In this document: piece by piece, positions 43,746 to 53,801 of the stretch
Layout of the letters: every line of letters starts with the position of its first letter
Position numbering within the stretch: the stretch's first letter is position 1
From: Sinorhizobium meliloti
Lineage (GTDB): Bacteria; Pseudomonadota; Alphaproteobacteria; Rhizobiales; Rhizobiaceae
Assembly (NCBI RefSeq): GCF_035610345.1
Contig: NZ_CP141214.1
Span: 280,230-344,229 of the forward strand
Length of the DNA: 64,000 nt
Direction of reading: 5' to 3'
Notes under the pieces: generated by a model
Seen by the model: only the letters and a program-made list of their open reading frames with translations
Databases searched by the model: none
Told to the model about the DNA's origin: nothing
Program-made: the position numbers and the translations under genes

Positions 43746-44005
43746 ACTATCTTGCCGTTCTTATACCGGTGGCATTGGCGATGGGCGCTGTCGGACTGCT
43801 GGCATTTCTCTGGTCGCTGCGTGCGGGTCAATATGAGGACCTGGACGGGGCGGCTGAAAGAGTCCTGTTGGACGATGAGGAAGACGAAGGGCCGCCGGCG
43901 GACCCGGCCATGGACGGAACCGCCAGCACAGGCCAGCGTTCTGGACCGAAAGAAGACGATGAAGCGACGCTGCACCCCGGAGGATCCAATGCCAAACACG
44001 GATGA
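43742..44005 (+). CDS. fixS: FixS (CcoS), second copy with long acidic tail
   Basis: 87 aa: MNYLAVLIPVALAMGAVGLL, one helix, then SLRAGQYEDLDGAAERVLLDD (family core) and an acidic tail to residue 87, longer than the 55-aa first copy. Overlaps fixI by ATGA. The extra 30 residues are low-complexity. Confidence 0.92.
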   Translation: MNYLAVLIPVALAMGAVGLLAFLWSLRAGQYEDLDGAAERVLLDDEEDEGPPADPAMDGTASTGQRSGPKEDDEATLHPGGSNAKHG

Positions 44006-44318
44006 ACACATGGACAACCGCTCCCCGGAGCAAGCTGTGGAGAGGTCAAGTTCGAAACAGAACGACATGCCGGACCGCCAGATTGATCCTTCGGAGTCCG
44101 TGACCTTGTTTGCAATTGCCCTTGGCGCGATCGGCGGTCTAGTCGGCCTCGTCACCGGGATCACTCTCCTGTCGAATTCCGGACTCGGGGCCGCTGTCCT
44201 CAATTGTCTAATTGCAGTCCTTGCTGGTGGGTCTGCGGGGATCGTCGCCGGGGGGACGCTGGGAGCGGCGATCGGCATCACGCGCGGCATCCGGGTGCCT
44301 AGACAAGTCGGGCCTTGA
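43989..44318 (+). CDS. Hypothetical membrane protein after fixS
   Basis: 109 aa starting MPNTDEHMDNRSPEQ, overlapping the end of fixS by 17 bases. Charged N-terminus (to about 36), then two hydrophobic segments rich in Gly (LFAIALGAIGGLVGLVTG and AVLAGGSAGIVAGGTLGAAI). Overlap suggests coupling to fixS. I know no family. It might be spurious, but codon use is good and the membrane pattern is clean. Confidence 0.55.
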   Translation: MPNTDEHMDNRSPEQAVERSSSKQNDMPDRQIDPSESVTLFAIALGAIGGLVGLVTGITLLSNSGLGAAVLNCLIAVLAGGSAGIVAGGTLGAAIGITRGIRVPRQVGP

Positions 44319-44549
44319 TCATCACGGCTATCGCGTCGCTTGAAATCGGACCTATTGCGACGCTGGTTTTATCGCTGTTGCCCAAGCGTCGGTGGTAAAC
44401 GCCAATCGTTAGGGCGAATGCGGCCAGCTGATCCGCGAATAACTGCGCTTATCTCTCCGACCCCGCGTTTGTTGATCTGGAACAAGGATTGTTCCAACAG
44501 GCTCGTCTATTTGCTGCATCGAGTGCTGCGCCCGTATGGAGAATGGACG

Positions 44550-45017
44550 ATGGCGAGACGACGAACGGGATTGAGCCGAGGGCTGGCGCTGGTCGCCGCT
44601 TGCATGCTCGTCCTGCAGTCCGTTGTCCACGCTTTTGTCGGCCAAGGACCGGTTGTCCGACAATTGGATCCCTTCGGCGATCCCCTCTGCATTACGGGGG
44701 CAAGCCACTCCGACACTGACCCTGGCGGCGGCGATCACGACAGGCTGGCCGAGTGCTGTATCCTCGGATGCGGCCTGTCCTCGGCTTTGCCTGCCCCACC
44801 TGGCGGTATCGCGTCGGTTCCTGTAACGCCGCGGTCTTCAAGCGCTGTCCTGCCCCCATCCTGCGAGCTGTTGGTTCGCAGAAGCGACCATGATCCCGGC
44901 TGTCCCCGAGCTCCGCCGCCGACTGCCGAGATCGCGTCGAGCGTGTTTTCCCACGCCGGAAACTTCCTGACGCCTGGACCAACGTTAGTCGAGGTGCAGG
45001 CTATCCGAACTTCGTGA
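44550..45017 (+). CDS. DUF2946-like copper-cluster protein
   Basis: 155 aa from MARRRTGLSRGLALVAACML. Signal-like hydrophobic segment (about 9-28) followed by HAFVGQG, DPLCITGASHSD, a CCILGC cluster and a Pro-rich tail. This matches the loose DUF2946 pattern (small exported proteins with His and Cys near copper genes). The frame opens 70 codons upstream without support. It precedes the YcnI and CopC-CopD genes in the same direction, so a copper role is likely. Confidence 0.6.
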   Translation: MARRRTGLSRGLALVAACMLVLQSVVHAFVGQGPVVRQLDPFGDPLCITGASHSDTDPGGGDHDRLAECCILGCGLSSALPAPPGGIASVPVTPRSSSAVLPPSCELLVRRSDHDPGCPRAPPPTAEIASSVFSHAGNFLTPGPTLVEVQAIRTS

Positions 45018-45134
45018 ACTGCGGGCTGCTGTCCAGTCCCCAACTCAACCCCTTCAGCTGTGAAGCGGACCGGCGACGCTGGTCCTCGCGAATCCCGCCG
45101 ACGCGAGCCGGCATTCGATAAGGAGAAAAGTCCA

Positions 45135-45665
45135 ATGCTAAAGAAACCGGTGCTGACCGCCGCCCTGATTGCCGTTGGTGCGGGAGCGGCGATCGCTCAC
45201 ACCTCGCTCGAAACGAAGGAAGCTCCGGTAGGCGCGAGCTATAAGGCCGTCTTCCGCGTGCCGCACGGCTGCGACGGGAAGCCGACCAACGCGGTGCGCG
45301 TCCAGATTCCGGAGGGCGTTATTGCCGTTAAGCCGATGCCCAAGCCCGGCTGGACCCTGGAGAAGGTAAGCGGCGCCTACGAGAAGTCCTACGACAACCA
45401 CGGCACCCCGACGAAGGAGGGCGTGAAGGAGGTGCTGTGGAAGGGGGGCCATCTGGGAGACGACGAGTACGATGAGTTCGTAGTGCGCGTTTATCTGACG
45501 TCGGACCTGCCGGCGGGCAAGGTGCTCTATTTCCCTACCGTGCAGGAGTGCCCCGACGGCGCGGCTGAACGATGGATCGAGATCCCGGCAGAAGGCCAGA
45601 GCGGCGACGATCTCGAGTTTCCGGCTCCCGGTGTAAAGCTCCTCGAAAAGGCGGGCAGCCACTAA
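45135..45665 (+). CDS. YcnI-like (DUF1775) periplasmic copper protein
   Basis: 176 aa. Signal peptide MLKKPVLTAALIAVGAGAAI ends just before AHTSLETKEAPVGASYK. Cleavage there would leave His at the N-terminus, as needed for the Cu(II) site (histidine brace) of YcnI proteins; the segment FRVPHGCDGKPTNAVRVQIP is the family core. It has AAGGAG ahead. Its neighbour is a CopC-CopD fusion, the usual partner. It probably takes part in copper import or delivery to the periplasm or oxidase. Confidence 0.85.
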   Translation: MLKKPVLTAALIAVGAGAAIAHTSLETKEAPVGASYKAVFRVPHGCDGKPTNAVRVQIPEGVIAVKPMPKPGWTLEKVSGAYEKSYDNHGTPTKEGVKEVLWKGGHLGDDEYDEFVVRVYLTSDLPAGKVLYFPTVQECPDGAAERWIEIPAEGQSGDDLEFPAPGVKLLEKAGSH

Positions 45666-45733
45666 AAACAATGAGAGGCGGAGGGAAGCGTGCACTCGAG
45701 GCGCGCTTCCCTATATGGCTGACGGAGATTGGC

Positions 45734-47359
45734 ATGATCAACCCGCGCTTGGAGGGACGCCGATGCCACGCCCCGGCTCGCATGCTGGCGCTTTCGGTGC
45801 TGGCCTGTTCTGCATGGCTCTGGCTCGCCGCAACGGCCTTCGCGCATGCATCGCTGGTCGAGACCAACCCGGCAGACAACGCCGTGCTCGCCGAGGCGCC
45901 TGCGGCGTTTTTGATGACCTTCAGCGAGGTGATCTCGCCGCTCTCCCTAAGACTGGTCGGGCCGCACGGCTCGAGCGTTAGCCTCGAACACTACGAGCTA
46001 CGCGATCGAACACTGAAAATCGAACCACCGTCCAGACTCGTCCGGGGCACGCATGTGCTTTCCTGGCGTGTGGTCTCCGAAGACGGACATCCGATCGGTG
46101 GTTCGGTGATCTTCACGATTGGGGCGCCGAGCGCAACGCCTCCCGCAGCCGCAGTGGGCATAGACTGGGAGGTTGGCACGGCAATATGGATGGCAAAGCT
46201 CGCCCTCTATCTCGGCCTCTTTCTAGGAATTGGCGGGTCGTTCGCGCTGTCGTGGCTTGGAAAGGGCGAGCGCTCCGGAACCGTGGCCATTCACATCATT
46301 CTCGGCGTCGGACTCGTCGGAGCGCTGCTGTCTGTCGGCTTCCAGGGTCTCGACGCGCTCGCCGTTCCTCTTCGGCGCCTCGTGCATTTGGCGACCTGGC
46401 AAGCTGGAATGAGCACTAGCTTCGGCCGGACCTCCGTCGTCGCCGTTCTTGCTTCTGTGATGGCAACCTTTGCGCTGGTTGCGAAGGGCGGCTGGGGGCG
46501 CCTTCTTTCTCTGGCTGCGCTCAGCGGGACCGGTTTGGCACTTGCGCTGAGCGGCCATGCCAGCGCCGCGGAACCGCAATGGGTTACGCGCCCGATGGTC
46601 TTCCTTCACGGCGTCGGGATTGCGTTCTGGACAGGAGTGCTTACACCGCTGGGACTAGCGCTGGCACGTCGCACACCAGAGTCTGCGGGCATGCTGCGCC
46701 GCTTCTCCACCACGATCCCGCTCGTTCTCGCCTTGCTGATCGTCGCTGGCATGGTGTTGGCCGTGACCCAGGTTCGCAAACCGGCAGCATTGGTTGAGAC
46801 CGCCTACGGGGTGGTACTCCTCGCCAAATTGGCTTTGTTTGTTCTGCTTCTTGCTCTTGCGGTGTTTAATCGCCTGCGGCTGACGGAGCCGGCAGAGCGA
46901 CGTGACGCACCGGCTGCAGGGCGCCTCGCTCGGTCGATCGCCATCGAAACCGTCGTCGCCGTCTTGATCTTCGGCGTAGCCGCAGTATGGCGGTTCACGC
47001 CCCCGCCGCGCGCATTGGAAGTTGCCGCTTCCCGACCTGCAGCCGTTCATCTCCATGCAGCGCGAGCCATGGCGAATGTGCGGCTCTCGCCAGGCCGTGT
47101 CGGTCAGGTGGCGGCATTCATCGAGGTGTTCGGCAAGGACGGGCAGGTCCTCGCGCCAAGGGAGGTGACGCTCGTCCTTTCCAATCCCGCGTCTGGCATA
47201 GAAGCGATCCGGCGGCCCGCGCAGCCCACCGGGGAGAGAAACTGGCGCGTCGATGGTCTCGTGGTGCCCTTGCCCGGCGCTTGGCATGTGCGGCTTGATC
47301 TCCTGGTCTCCGATTTCGAGCTCGTGAAGCTCGAGGGCAAGGTTGGAATCCGGCCCTGA
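45734..47359 (+). CDS. CopC-CopD fusion, copper uptake protein
   Basis: 541 aa. Signal peptide (about 17-37), then a CopC domain starting HASLVETNPADNAVL and ending GHPIGGSVIFTIG (the two His ends of the copper site), then about eight membrane helices of CopD (160-420) with LHGVGIAFWTGVL, and a C-terminal periplasmic domain (about 430-541). Fused CopC-CopD proteins import copper. Start at ATG 45734 has GGAGATTGGC ahead; the frame runs further upstream without signal. Probably supplies copper for the cbb3 oxidases, NirK or NosZ. Confidence 0.88.
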   Translation: MINPRLEGRRCHAPARMLALSVLACSAWLWLAATAFAHASLVETNPADNAVLAEAPAAFLMTFSEVISPLSLRLVGPHGSSVSLEHYELRDRTLKIEPPSRLVRGTHVLSWRVVSEDGHPIGGSVIFTIGAPSATPPAAAVGIDWEVGTAIWMAKLALYLGLFLGIGGSFALSWLGKGERSGTVAIHIILGVGLVGALLSVGFQGLDALAVPLRRLVHLATWQAGMSTSFGRTSVVAVLASVMATFALVAKGGWGRLLSLAALSGTGLALALSGHASAAEPQWVTRPMVFLHGVGIAFWTGVLTPLGLALARRTPESAGMLRRFSTTIPLVLALLIVAGMVLAVTQVRKPAALVETAYGVVLLAKLALFVLLLALAVFNRLRLTEPAERRDAPAAGRLARSIAIETVVAVLIFGVAAVWRFTPPPRALEVAASRPAAVHLHAARAMANVRLSPGRVGQVAAFIEVFGKDGQVLAPREVTLVLSNPASGIEAIRRPAQPTGERNWRVDGLVVPLPGAWHVRLDLLVSDFELVKLEGKVGIRP

Positions 47360-47525
47360 AGATGCCCCTTGCTTAGCTTAACATCCACTGGGGGGCGAAG
47401 TCTCGAGCGGCCAGGACGCCGTGTTCGACAAGACATTCGGCAAGCCACTTTCCTGCAGGCACAAAGGCGCGCGTGCTCTCTCTCTGCGAAAGCACAATTC
47501 TGGAGCGCGACGTTGAAAAGCACTG

Positions 47526-47541
47526 TTTGCGCAGGCGCAAA
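47526..47541. promoter_or_regulatory. Perfect palindromic NnrR-type box before ric
   Basis: TTTGCGCAGGCGCAAA is a perfect inverted repeat (TTTGCGC-AG-GCGCAAA) and the best TTGCG-N4-CGCAA site in the window. It lies 126 bases before ric. The rest of the 307-base gap (47360-47666) shows nothing else I can support. Confidence 0.82.
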
Positions 47542-47666
47542 GACGTGCGGACCAAAATTCTGCACAAGGAATGTCGAATTCAGGGACGCGAATTCGGCGC
47601 GATACTGGCTTCGGCCAGCGGAATCCAAGCACACACCTGGGAAGAAACACGGCAAAGGAAAAGCTC

Positions 47667-48341
47667 ATGACGGAAATAAGCCTCGACAACACCGTGTCAG
47701 CGATCGCAGCAGAGCTGCCCGGAGCCGCGGAACTATTCCGGGGACATGAAATCAGCTTCTGTTGCGGCGGCGACGTCCGACTCTCGGAAGCCGCCGTCAA
47801 GGCGGGTCTCGCACCGTCGGCGCTGCTTGCAGAGTTGCAAGCCCTCGTAGTGGCCGCGAGACGAGATGCACCTGAGCAGACATCGGACCTCATCGGACAC
47901 ATCCTGGACAGATATCACCAGACGCACCGTGCGGAGCTCGCCTGGCTCATCCCGCTCGCCCAGAAGGTGGAGCGGGTGCACGGAGACCACCCCTCGGCAC
48001 CGATCGGGCTCTCCCAGGTTCTTGAGCACCTGCGGGACGACCTTGAGAGCCACATGATGAAAGAAGAGCAGGTCCTCTTCCCGATGATGCAACGCGGCGG
48101 CAGTGCGGTGATCGCCCATCCGATCATGCGGATGCGAGACGAGCACGAGGAGGAGGCGGAGCATCTCCGGACGATCGAACATGTGACCCATGGGCTTTCG
48201 CTGCCGCCAGGCGCCTGCGGCTCGTGGACCGCGCTTTATACGGGACTGCGCAAGTTCACCGACGACTTGATCGCGCACATGCATCTCGAGAACGCCGTGC
48301 TGTTTCCGCGCTTCGAAGACCAGTCCCAGGCGGCCCTTTGA
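47667..48341 (+). CDS. dnrN: RIC/DnrN, di-iron repair of iron centres
   Basis: 224 aa. N-terminal ScdA_N domain ending GAAELFRGHEISFCCGG (Cys32, Cys33), then a hemerythrin-like bundle with paired His and Glu: RYHQTHRAELAWL, HLRDDLESHMMKEEQVLFP, MRDEHEEEAEHL and HMHLENAVLFP. RIC proteins repair Fe-S clusters after NO or oxidative damage. Upstream there is a strong NnrR-type box. The stop overlaps the next gene (TTGA), so the two are coupled. A longer upstream reading frame lacks a ribosome site. Confidence 0.92.
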   Translation: MTEISLDNTVSAIAAELPGAAELFRGHEISFCCGGDVRLSEAAVKAGLAPSALLAELQALVVAARRDAPEQTSDLIGHILDRYHQTHRAELAWLIPLAQKVERVHGDHPSAPIGLSQVLEHLRDDLESHMMKEEQVLFPMMQRGGSAVIAHPIMRMRDEHEEEAEHLRTIEHVTHGLSLPPGACGSWTALYTGLRKFTDDLIAHMHLENAVLFPRFEDQSQAAL

Positions 48342-49564
48342 CTTACGAGTCGACCGATTGGGGTTCCATCTGGCGGGCGCCATACCGACCCCCGTTTTTT
48401 CTCGCGGGACTATGGGCGCTTGTCGTGCCCATGGTCTGGCTCCTCCCGCAACAACTCGCACCGGACAGGGTCGAGTGGCACAGCCGCGAACTTGTGTTCG
48501 GCATGGGGGGAGCTGCGGCAGGGGGCTATCTCCTGTCGGCCCTGCCAGCCTGGACGAAGAGGAGGGCGGTCTCGCCGGCCGCCACTATGATTGCAACCTG
48601 GCTCTGGTGCGTCGCCCGTCTTACCGGCGCGCTCTCGGACCATTTGCCCTTTATCGCTGCCGCGACCGGGGTGTCCGCCTATTTTGCGTTCCTGACTGCG
48701 ATGTTGATGCATGGCATTGTTGTCTCCGGGGCGTGGGATCGGTGCTGGGCGCCGCTTGGGACGGGCGCGCTTGGCATAAATGCCTTGGTTAGCATCGGCG
48801 ATGGCCCGGGTCCCAAGCCGCTGCTTTATGCCGTGCTGATCGTTTTAATAGGCGGACGCGCCGTGCCCGCCTTCACGCGATCCTGGCTGGACCGGAGAGG
48901 AAGAGGGAAGCTGCTCTACACTCGGCGGAATCTTTCCCACCTGGCGATAGCGGGCACTCTCCTCGCAGCCTGTCTTCATGGCGCTTGGCCGCCCACGCTG
49001 CCAGGTCTCCTGCTGTTGTTTTCGGGCGCTGTGCTGCTGTGGCAGATGAGCGCATGGCGGAGCCTCTGGACCCGCCGCTATCCGGCCTTGTTCATCCTGC
49101 ATGTTGCCTTCGCCTGGACACCGACGGCGCTCATTCTCGGCGGTCTTTCAGCTATTATACCCGACCAGGTTCCAGCAGATGACGCCCTGCACGCGCTGAC
49201 GATGGGCGCGATGAGCACGATGATCGCCGCCTTGATGATGCGGCCAGCCATGGTCCGCGACGGCGAGTCCCTGATCCTCGGTCGGGCCATGGCGGTCGCG
49301 TTCTCACTCGTGTCGCTCTCGGCGCTGCTGCGGATTTCCGGCGGCTGGTTGAATGAAAACGCTTTCGACACCGTCGCTGCTGCCGCAATCTGTTGGATGG
49401 CGGGGTGGACGCTCTTCCTCGTCGCATATTTTCCGGCCATGAGCGGTCCTGTTCCTAGACCCGCGTTCAGCGCCGCACTCGGCAATAAGGTCGAGCGTGG
49501 CAACGGCATCACGGCCGCGGAAGGGGTTTCTATGTCCGCAGAGCACCAAGGTGCCGGTGCTTGA
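48338..49564 (+). CDS. NnrS-family membrane protein, second copy
   Basis: 408 aa from a TTG that overlaps the ric stop. About 12 membrane helices: YRPPFFLAGLWALVVPMVW, then EWHSRELVFGMGGAAAGGYLL, LSALPAWTKR, VLIGGRAVPAFTRSWLDRRG. This is the NnrS pattern but distant from the copy at 16955. In many proteobacteria NnrS follows RIC, so this pair forms an NO-protection operon. The frame extends upstream inside ric, so the TTG start is the only reasonable choice. Confidence 0.88.
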   Translation: MTYESTDWGSIWRAPYRPPFFLAGLWALVVPMVWLLPQQLAPDRVEWHSRELVFGMGGAAAGGYLLSALPAWTKRRAVSPAATMIATWLWCVARLTGALSDHLPFIAAATGVSAYFAFLTAMLMHGIVVSGAWDRCWAPLGTGALGINALVSIGDGPGPKPLLYAVLIVLIGGRAVPAFTRSWLDRRGRGKLLYTRRNLSHLAIAGTLLAACLHGAWPPTLPGLLLLFSGAVLLWQMSAWRSLWTRRYPALFILHVAFAWTPTALILGGLSAIIPDQVPADDALHALTMGAMSTMIAALMMRPAMVRDGESLILGRAMAVAFSLVSLSALLRISGGWLNENAFDTVAAAAICWMAGWTLFLVAYFPAMSGPVPRPAFSAALGNKVERGNGITAAEGVSMSAEHQGAGA

Positions 49565-49604
49565 GAATGCCCCTCCGATTAGATGTATCTTGCAGGAGAG
49601 AGTC

Positions 49605-49898
49605 ATGCAGGTTCAACGAGATCAAAATGGAGATTTCACATTCGACCCCGCTGCGCTCGCGGATCGTTTCCAGCTCTCAAGCGACGACTTGCGCCGGAAC
49701 ATCCGTAGGGGGCTCGTCACCAGCACGGTCGAGCGCGGCGAGGGTGAAGACGCTGGCACGTGCCGCTTGCGCGTCAAAATCGGGAACCGAATATGGACCG
49801 CAATCCTGAACAGCGAGGATCGCGTGATCAGCGAAGAAATGACCTTTTATCGCGCGAGCTCGCGTACTGAGATCAAACTGGCGTCAGACGGATCTTGA
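49605..49898 (+). CDS. DUF6522-type small protein
   Basis: 97 aa: MQVQRDQNGDFTFDPAALAD, LQLSSDDLRRNIRRGLVTST-like helix (residues 23-43), then VERGEGEDAGTCRLRVKIGNRIW. The pattern fits the small DUF6522 family known mostly from alphaproteobacteria, often near respiratory genes. GCAGGAGAGAGTC precedes the start. Third gene of the ric operon. Function unknown. Confidence 0.7.
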   Translation: MQVQRDQNGDFTFDPAALADRFQLSSDDLRRNIRRGLVTSTVERGEGEDAGTCRLRVKIGNRIWTAILNSEDRVISEEMTFYRASSRTEIKLASDGS

Positions 49899-49990
49899 CC
49901 CAGACCATTCGCAGGGGAAGGCCAACCGCGGCCAGTCTGAAGGCCGGCCCCTCGGCCCTTGGTCGAAAACCGCTTCGTCCGGTGGTACCC

Positions 49991-51343
<1,353 letters not shown>

Positions 51344-51422
51344 TCAGCAATAGAGCGGAATTGCGCGGATTGAGCTTCAGATCTTGTCGTTTTCTGACCC
51401 CCGGATCTTTGGACCACCGGCG

Positions 51423-52424
51423 TCACGCACGGCCGCACCGCTCGTGCGCACCCGAAGTAGAGATCATTTCAACGGTCAGTTCCGAATGGTGCTCGCACGC
51501 GATGCGAACAGCCGAACTGCCCATGAGGCTGAAGGCGGTTGAGAAGGCGTCGGCAGCCGTCGCAGTCGGGGCTACGACGCTGACCCGTCGATAGAGTCTT
51601 GGCGTTGCCCCGCTCAGCGGGTCGAGAATGTGGCCGAACCGGCCGGAGCCGCCGAATTGGAAGCCGTCCGGGCTCGAGGTCGCGACGGCCCTGTTGACGA
51701 GGCTCAGTACGCTGTCCGGCGTGCCGGCATCTTCTCGCGTCGCAAGTCCGACCCGCCACGGCCGGCCGTCGTGCTGCGCCCCGATGGCGCGTGTTTCGCC
51801 CATGCTGACGAGACTGTTTGCCATACCCGCATCCTTGAGCAGGCCGACGATCCGGTCGGTGATGTAGCCCTGCGCTATGCCATTGAGGGTCAGCCCCATT
51901 CCCGGTTGGGAGAATACGACGCGATCGCGGTTGAACTTGAGCTTGTCCATGCCGACGCGCGACAATGCGCGCCTCTTCGCGGCCTCCGGCGGTCCCGCAG
52001 GATCAGCGTCGCTGGCGGAAAAGTGCTCTGCATAGAGCGTCCACAGAGGTTGAACGGTGGGGTCGAAGGCACCACCAGTCGCCACCCAGAAGTCATGGCT
52101 CGCCTCGAGCAGGTTCACCAGATCCGACGGCGGAGCGGCGATCGCTCCGGTTCGGTTCAGTTCGGAGAGGACGGAATCGCTCTGGTAAAGACTGAACACC
52201 CTCTCGAGGCGCGACACCTCGGCAACGACACGGTCTATGAGCCGCGCCGCGGCTGCCTGGCTCTCTAAGTTCAGGATCAGTGTCGCGGGCGCGCCCAGGG
52301 CGCGGCCTCTCCACGTCAACGCGGCCACTGCGGCTTCGGCACGTCCGCCAAGGTCCAGCAGCGGGAGTCCGGCGGCAGCGGCCATGATGCAGATCGCCCG
52401 GCGGCGCGTAATCGGGCTAACCAT
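51423..52424 (-). CDS. nosX: NosX, ApbE-type FMN transferase for NosR
   Basis: 333 aa. Signal-type N-terminus MVSPITRRRAICIMAAAAGL (twin Arg). ApbE core: SLYQSDSVLSELNRTG, TGGAFDPTVQPLW, GLTLNGIAQGYITDRI, SMGETRAIG and HILDPLSGATPR. NosX transfers FMN to Thr of NosR (SGAT motif). Last gene of nosRZDFYLX, overlapping nosL by eight bases. Confidence 0.94.
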   Translation of the reverse strand: MVSPITRRRAICIMAAAAGLPLLDLGGRAEAAVAALTWRGRALGAPATLILNLESQAAAARLIDRVVAEVSRLERVFSLYQSDSVLSELNRTGAIAAPPSDLVNLLEASHDFWVATGGAFDPTVQPLWTLYAEHFSASDADPAGPPEAAKRRALSRVGMDKLKFNRDRVVFSQPGMGLTLNGIAQGYITDRIVGLLKDAGMANSLVSMGETRAIGAQHDGRPWRVGLATREDAGTPDSVLSLVNRAVATSSPDGFQFGGSGRFGHILDPLSGATPRLYRRVSVVAPTATAADAFSTAFSLMGSSAVRIACEHHSELTVEMISTSGAHERCGRA

Positions 52425-52977
52425 GAGTTTGAGCCTCCCCATGGCTCTCGGTTTCGATTCCCGCGCCGTACTCGGAGGCCCCGGTCCCCAGTACATAGTC
52501 CTTGGGAATTTCCTCGAATCCGGTCACCCGGCCGCCATTCCTTGCAGCGAAATCCCGTGCAGCGCGTTCGCTCGAAAACGGCACCGCCTCCTCGGCCCCC
52601 ATTCCGCCCCTTACCTTGCTGCCGATGACGTAGAACGCCTTTGTCGCGTCGATCCAGTTCTGCGTTCCCGGCTCCCCCCAGCTCGGCGCTGCGCCCATGT
52701 CCGATACATAGATCGCGGCGACGTCCTTGGGTTCCTCCGGTAACATCGTAAAGGCGACGGCGTCCCGCGCCGAAGAGAACCAGATGGGTTCGGGGATGTC
52801 CTGCAGGATGATCTGGCCCTTCGGCCCCGGATGCTCGAGGACGTTCATGCCGCAGTAGCGTCCCATTGCGTCGGCCGTGAGCGCATAGGGGGAGGGCATC
52901 ATCGCATCCTCCTCCTTCTGGCAGCCGGCAAGGACAAGCGTTGCGGCGAGGATGGCAGTGGCGACCGTGAACCTCAT
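52417..52977 (-). CDS. nosL: NosL, copper-binding lipoprotein
   Basis: 186 aa. Lipobox LVLAGC with Cys19. Copper site region MGRYCGMNVLEHPGPKGQI with the family's CGM motif. NosL delivers Cu(I) for the CuZ centre of NosZ. Overlaps nosY by ATGA-type join and nosX by eight bases. Confidence 0.95.
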   Translation of the reverse strand: MRFTVATAILAATLVLAGCQKEEDAMMPSPYALTADAMGRYCGMNVLEHPGPKGQIILQDIPEPIWFSSARDAVAFTMLPEEPKDVAAIYVSDMGAAPSWGEPGTQNWIDATKAFYVIGSKVRGGMGAEEAVPFSSERAARDFAARNGGRVTGFEEIPKDYVLGTGASEYGAGIETESHGEAQTHG

Positions 52978-53801
52978 AGCTCCCTCCTTGAGAAGATCAA
53001 CGTGGCGAATCCGAGCGGTGCGAGCGTCCAGAACCCGAACGCTGCAAGCAGGACGGGCGCGGAAAGGCCGGTGTGGTCGGCGACGCCTCCCAGGGCCGAA
53101 AGAGCGCGTGCCCCACCGGAACCGAGGTTGAGCAGGCGGTAGACGTCGGTCGGGTTGGCGAGCAGGAGCAGGTTGAGCAGCCCGGTCGGAATGGCCAGCC
53201 CCTGCGCGGCAACGAGACCGCCGAGCAGCGCCATGTCGTAGATCAACACGAAGAACAGCCAGATTCCAATCGCGATGCCCCCGGCCGTCGCGCGCTCCCT
53301 GGCCATCGAGCTTATAAGATAGCCGATCGACGCAAACACGGCCCCAAGGAGGATCGAGGACGCGATCATCGACCCGAAGGCCCGCCAGCTATCCGGTCCG
53401 ACAGCGCTTCCCGTCGCGACCAGCGCGGCAGCAGCCGCGCCGTAGCCGAAGAGCGTTGCGAAGGCGAGTATCGCCAGATGACCGAGGAACTTCCCGAAGA
53501 CGACCTCGCGGCGTCCGATAGGATAGCTGAGGAGAAGCAGCATCGTTCCTCGCTCCATCTCGCCGACGATCGCGTCATGCGACAGCAGGAGGGCGATCAA
53601 CGGCACGAGGAAGATGGTGAGGCTCGAGAGGCTGACGATGACGACATCAAGCTTGTCGACGCCCACGCTACCGGTCGGCACGCTGCCAAGGAAGGACAGC
53701 GTCAGGGCAAGTGCGGTCAGTAGCAAGGTGGTTGCCAGTACCCACCGGTTCCGCATGCCTTCCTGGATCTCTTTCCCGGCGAGGGTGAAGATATTGCTCA
53801 T
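52974..53801 (-). CDS. nosY: NosY, ABC transporter permease for CuZ assembly
   Basis: 275 aa, six membrane helices. EIQEGMRNRWVLATTLLLT at the N-terminus and EMERGTMLLLLSYPIGRREV are typical. Partner of NosF and NosD. Start overlaps nosF end by four bases. Confidence 0.95.
   Translation of the reverse strand: MSNIFTLAGKEIQEGMRNRWVLATTLLLTALALTLSFLGSVPTGSVGVDKLDVVIVSLSSLTIFLVPLIALLLSHDAIVGEMERGTMLLLLSYPIGRREVVFGKFLGHLAILAFATLFGYGAAAAALVATGSAVGPDSWRAFGSMIASSILLGAVFASIGYLISSMARERATAGGIAIGIWLFFVLIYDMALLGGLVAAQGLAIPTGLLNLLLLANPTDVYRLLNLGSGGARALSALGGVADHTGLSAPVLLAAFGFWTLAPLGFATLIFSRREL

Noticed and set aside
45060..45134. N-terminal extension of the YcnI-like protein by 25 residues
   Set aside because: The ATG at 45135 has a good ribosome site and starts a clean signal peptide, so the longer form is unlikely.
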